A DNA stretch of 64,000 nt from CAWIHK01 sp963835935 (GTDB taxonomy: Bacteria; Bacteroidota; Ignavibacteria; UBA10030; CAVZMI01), in NCBI GenBank assembly GCA_963835935.1, contig CAWIHK010000006.1:310001-374000 (forward strand). Reading direction: 5' to 3'. The position numbers and the translations under genes are program-made. Position 1 is the stretch's first letter. Each line of letters begins with the position of its first letter. Shown here in pieces: positions 62,088 to 64,000 of this stretch. Under the pieces are notes generated by a model. The model worked only from the letters and a program-made list of their open reading frames with translations, did not search any database and was not told the origin of the DNA.

Positions 62088-62459
62088 ATGGTTGAAAAAA
62101 ACAAGGTTCTGATCGTTGACGATGAAGCGACACTCCGAAATGTTCTAAGCCAAGAGTTGGAGTCGGAGGGATATGACGTTTTATGTGCATGTGACGGTGA
62201 TGAAGCTTTAGAGCTTCTTAAGAAAAAAACATTCGATATTATCCTCCTCGATATAAAAATGCCGCGTGTTTCGGGTTTTGAAGTATTGAAGTTTATAAAA
62301 TCGAAAATGCCCCAAGTTAAAGTTATCATGCTCACAGCATTTGCAGACCTGAAAAATGCAATTGAATCAAAAAAATTGGGAGCAGAAGACTTCATCAGCA
62401 AACCTTACGATCTTATCGATTTATTGTCGACGATGGAACGAGTTCTTTCTAATTCATGA
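62088..62459 (+). CDS. Single-domain (CheY-like) response regulator
   Basis: A 123-aa stand-alone receiver; the ATG at 62088 has AAAGGAGA 7 bases upstream, and an upstream in-frame ATG is not supported. Visible: VLIVDDEATLRNVLS, phospho-Asp in DIILLDIKMPRVSG (~54), MLTAFAD and Lys in FISKPYD. There is no output domain. Its sequence is strikingly close to the receiver of the next gene, which starts 17 bases later, so the two probably arose by duplication. It is a natural partner for a phosphorelay. Confidence 0.92.
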   Translation: MVEKNKVLIVDDEATLRNVLSQELESEGYDVLCACDGDEALELLKKKTFDIILLDIKMPRVSGFEVLKFIKSKMPQVKVIMLTAFADLKNAIESKKLGAEDFISKPYDLIDLLSTMERVLSNS

Positions 62460-62475
62460 GGGAAATTCTCCAATA

Positions 62476-63849
62476 ATGATTCATTTGACAAGTATATTGA
62501 TTGTTGATGACGAAGTGGTTCTAAGTCGCCTTCTGAAATCTGATCTGGAAGAAGAAAAGAGATTTGTTGTCGATGTGGCAGAGGACGGCGCTGAAGGAAT
62601 AAATCTTCTGCAGCAAAAAATTTATGATGTCGTTCTCCTTGATGTGAAGATGCCCAGGGTTAGCGGTATTGAAGTCCTGAAGTTTATTAAAGAGTATACT
62701 CCTTCCACGCAGGTAATCATGCTTACGAGTTTCGCTGATGTAAAAACCGCGATTGAATCAACGAGACTAGGCGCATACGATTTTCTCAGCAAGCCGTACG
62801 ATTTCGACGAGTTGATCTCGACAATCGATCGTGCCGTTGAACGCCGGCAGTTGACGATAGATAACACTTTAATGAAGAGCGAGCTTTCTCGAAAGATCGG
62901 AGAACCGACAATTGTGGGGAAGAGTGTTATCATCACTGACGTAATTGCAACAGCAAAGAAAGTTGCAAAAAGCGATTCCTTTGTGCTCGTTTACGGTGAA
63001 AGCGGGACGGGGAAAGAGTTGATAGCTCATCTTATGCATCAATATAGCCAACGATTCGATTGCCCATTCGTTCCTGTAAATTGCGCCTCAATTCCCGACA
63101 CATTATTGGAAAGCGAGTTGTTTGGACACGAAAAAGGAGCATTCACAAACGCTTATCAATTAAAACAGGGGCTTGTGGAAGTTGCTAATGGCGGAACACT
63201 TTTTCTTGATGAAGTCGGCGACATTAGTCCGGCAATCCAACCAAAACTGCTTCGTTTTCTCGAAACCGGTGAATTTCGGAGGGTCGGTGGAACCACAACA
63301 CGTAAAGTCGACGTACGTGTAATCTCCGCTACTAATAAAGATTTGTCGGCGGAAGCACAAGCAGGACGATTTCGTAATGACTTACTCTATCGTATCAACG
63401 TCGTTCAGATACGGGTACCATCATTACGCGAACGTCTGGAAGACATTCCGTTGCTTGTTGATCATTTTCTTAAATTGAAGACAAAAACAAAAGTCGAAAA
63501 AAAACTTACTCCAGAGGCGAATGCGCTTTTATTACGCTATGATTGGCCGGGGAATATACGCGAGTTAGAACATGTAATCGAAGGGGCGATAATAATGTCT
63601 CTAGGCGATATTATTGATGTCGAAGATTTGATCAATAATCTGCCGAAGTTAGAAAAAAACAAGGGGAAAATAGCAGAGAATCCGGTAGACGGAAGTTCTA
63701 AAACTCTTGAGGAATTGGAAAAAGAATATATCCAACGGGTGCTCGAAGTGAATAAATGGAACCGTACGAAATCCGCATCAGAATTAGGGATAACTCCTAA
63801 AACCCTTTATCTGAAAATAAAACGTTATCAACTTGAGGAACACGTCTAA
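62476..63849 (+). CDS. NtrC-family sigma54-dependent response regulator
   Basis: A 457-aa transcription activator; ATG at 62476. Receiver: ILIVDDEVVLSRLL, phospho-Asp in VVLLDVKMPRVSG (~55), Lys in FLSKPYD. Sigma54 AAA+ domain: Walker A YGESGTGKELIAH (~173), ESELFGHEKGAFTNAYQLKQ (GAFTGA-loop variant GAFTNA, ~221), Walker B NGGTLFLDEVGD (~243), RFRNDLLYRINVVQI. C-terminal Fis-type HTH (NKWNRTKSASELGITPKTLY, ~430). It needs RpoN and an upstream enhancer. Its targets are not visible: I found no convincing -24/-12 promoter in the window. Confidence 0.93.
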   Translation: MIHLTSILIVDDEVVLSRLLKSDLEEEKRFVVDVAEDGAEGINLLQQKIYDVVLLDVKMPRVSGIEVLKFIKEYTPSTQVIMLTSFADVKTAIESTRLGAYDFLSKPYDFDELISTIDRAVERRQLTIDNTLMKSELSRKIGEPTIVGKSVIITDVIATAKKVAKSDSFVLVYGESGTGKELIAHLMHQYSQRFDCPFVPVNCASIPDTLLESELFGHEKGAFTNAYQLKQGLVEVANGGTLFLDEVGDISPAIQPKLLRFLETGEFRRVGGTTTRKVDVRVISATNKDLSAEAQAGRFRNDLLYRINVVQIRVPSLRERLEDIPLLVDHFLKLKTKTKVEKKLTPEANALLLRYDWPGNIRELEHVIEGAIIMSLGDIIDVEDLINNLPKLEKNKGKIAENPVDGSSKTLEELEKEYIQRVLEVNKWNRTKSASELGITPKTLYLKIKRYQLEEHV

Positions 63850-64000
63850 AGCGAAAACTTTTACTATTTCCTCTCACAATTTGCTAAAGTATTTCCCTCA
63901 AAATAACGACAATTCTATTAGAGCACGTATAGAATCGGAAATCGATAGAGAGAATAGCAGAATTGAAAAAGAATTCTACAATTGTGATGAACTGGGAAAA
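63850..64000. other. End of window
   Basis: The last 151 bases contain no recognisable gene or site. An open frame may begin near the right edge but is too short to judge. Confidence 0.4.

Noticed and set aside
61904..62401. Long minus-strand open frame (165 codons)
   Set aside because: It is antisense to the single-domain response regulator, has no family features and shows low-complexity Ser/Phe-rich sequence typical of a shadow frame.
63140..63160. GAFTNA instead of GAFTGA in the sigma54 activator as a loss-of-function change
   Set aside because: The variant is seen in working NtrC-family proteins, and the threonine needed for sigma54 contact is present.
1..64000. rRNA, tRNA, CRISPR–Cas, transposase or prophage genes
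   Set aside because: I looked in the intergenic regions and at protein motifs and saw none that I could support. Short tRNAs could still be missed by eye.

Overview
The window comes from a Gram-negative bacterium of the Fibrobacteres–Chlorobi–Bacteroidetes superphylum, most likely an Ignavibacteria/Chlorobi-type lineage. The clues are: an Omp85 barrel protein, a TonB-dependent receptor and many lipoproteins (outer membrane); two secreted proteins ending in the type IX secretion sorting domain (NYPNPFNPST-type motif); bacillithiol enzyme BshC; NfnAB; the hpnCDE squalene genes; a Reg_prop/Y_Y_Y hybrid kinase; and a FISUMP-domain protein. No rRNA, tRNA, CRISPR array, phage or transposase gene was recognised. 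Start codons are ATG with some GTG and TTG, usually with a purine-rich Shine-Dalgarno.

Layout. 1–7.3 kb: a tight housekeeping run (Omp85 protein, holB, ricT-like, metG, aroA). 7.4–11.6 kb: a large secreted subtilase with a clear terminator. 11.8–18 kb: lipoprotein, PspC, bshC, a 476-bp inverted-repeat-bounded unit carrying a GxxExxY gene, rsmI, glnS. 17.9–20.5 kb (minus): TonB-dependent receptor plus YfiR-like protein. 20.8–23.4 kb: ferredoxin and the two Nfn subunits. 23.8–30.4 kb: an accessory block of secreted proteins, including a divergent lytic-transglycosylase-like C-terminus, two proteins sharing a paralogous module, and a T9SS-sorted protein. 30.4–33.5 kb: hpnCDE for squalene from farnesyl diphosphate. 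33.5–35.6 kb (minus): two overlapping lipoprotein genes. 36.3–40.5 kb: a zinc/manganese-type ABC uptake cluster with a dedicated outer-membrane protein. 40.9–46.4 kb: a 14-blade hybrid sensor kinase followed by a REC–CheB protein. 46.4–48.3 kb (minus): two genes in a gene-cassette-like arrangement. 48.7–52 kb: DEAD-box helicase, FISUMP lipoprotein, lipocalin and the scar of a segmental duplication. 52–56 kb: membrane protein and an ABC exporter pair. 56–61.2 kb: TPR/periplasmic-binding protein, radC, coiled-coil lipoprotein plus LysM protein, phoH. 61.2–63.9 kb: a signalling cluster (REC–HisKA protein lacking an ATPase domain, a single-domain response regulator, an NtrC-type regulator).

Non-coding structure is rich: a family of hairpins whose stems change in a compensatory way (29.4–29.6 and 36.0–36.3 kb), a 29-bp inverted repeat pair around the GxxExxY gene, a 186-bp direct duplication (50.05/51.73 kb), a perfect 29-bp palindrome at 17.88 kb, a three-way-junction-like repeat at 53.3 kb, and a palindromic AT-rich repeat at 48.4–48.6 kb. 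The strongest candidates for something under-described are the GxxExxY unit, the covarying hairpin family, the cassette-like pair and the secreted 23.8–29.4 kb block.
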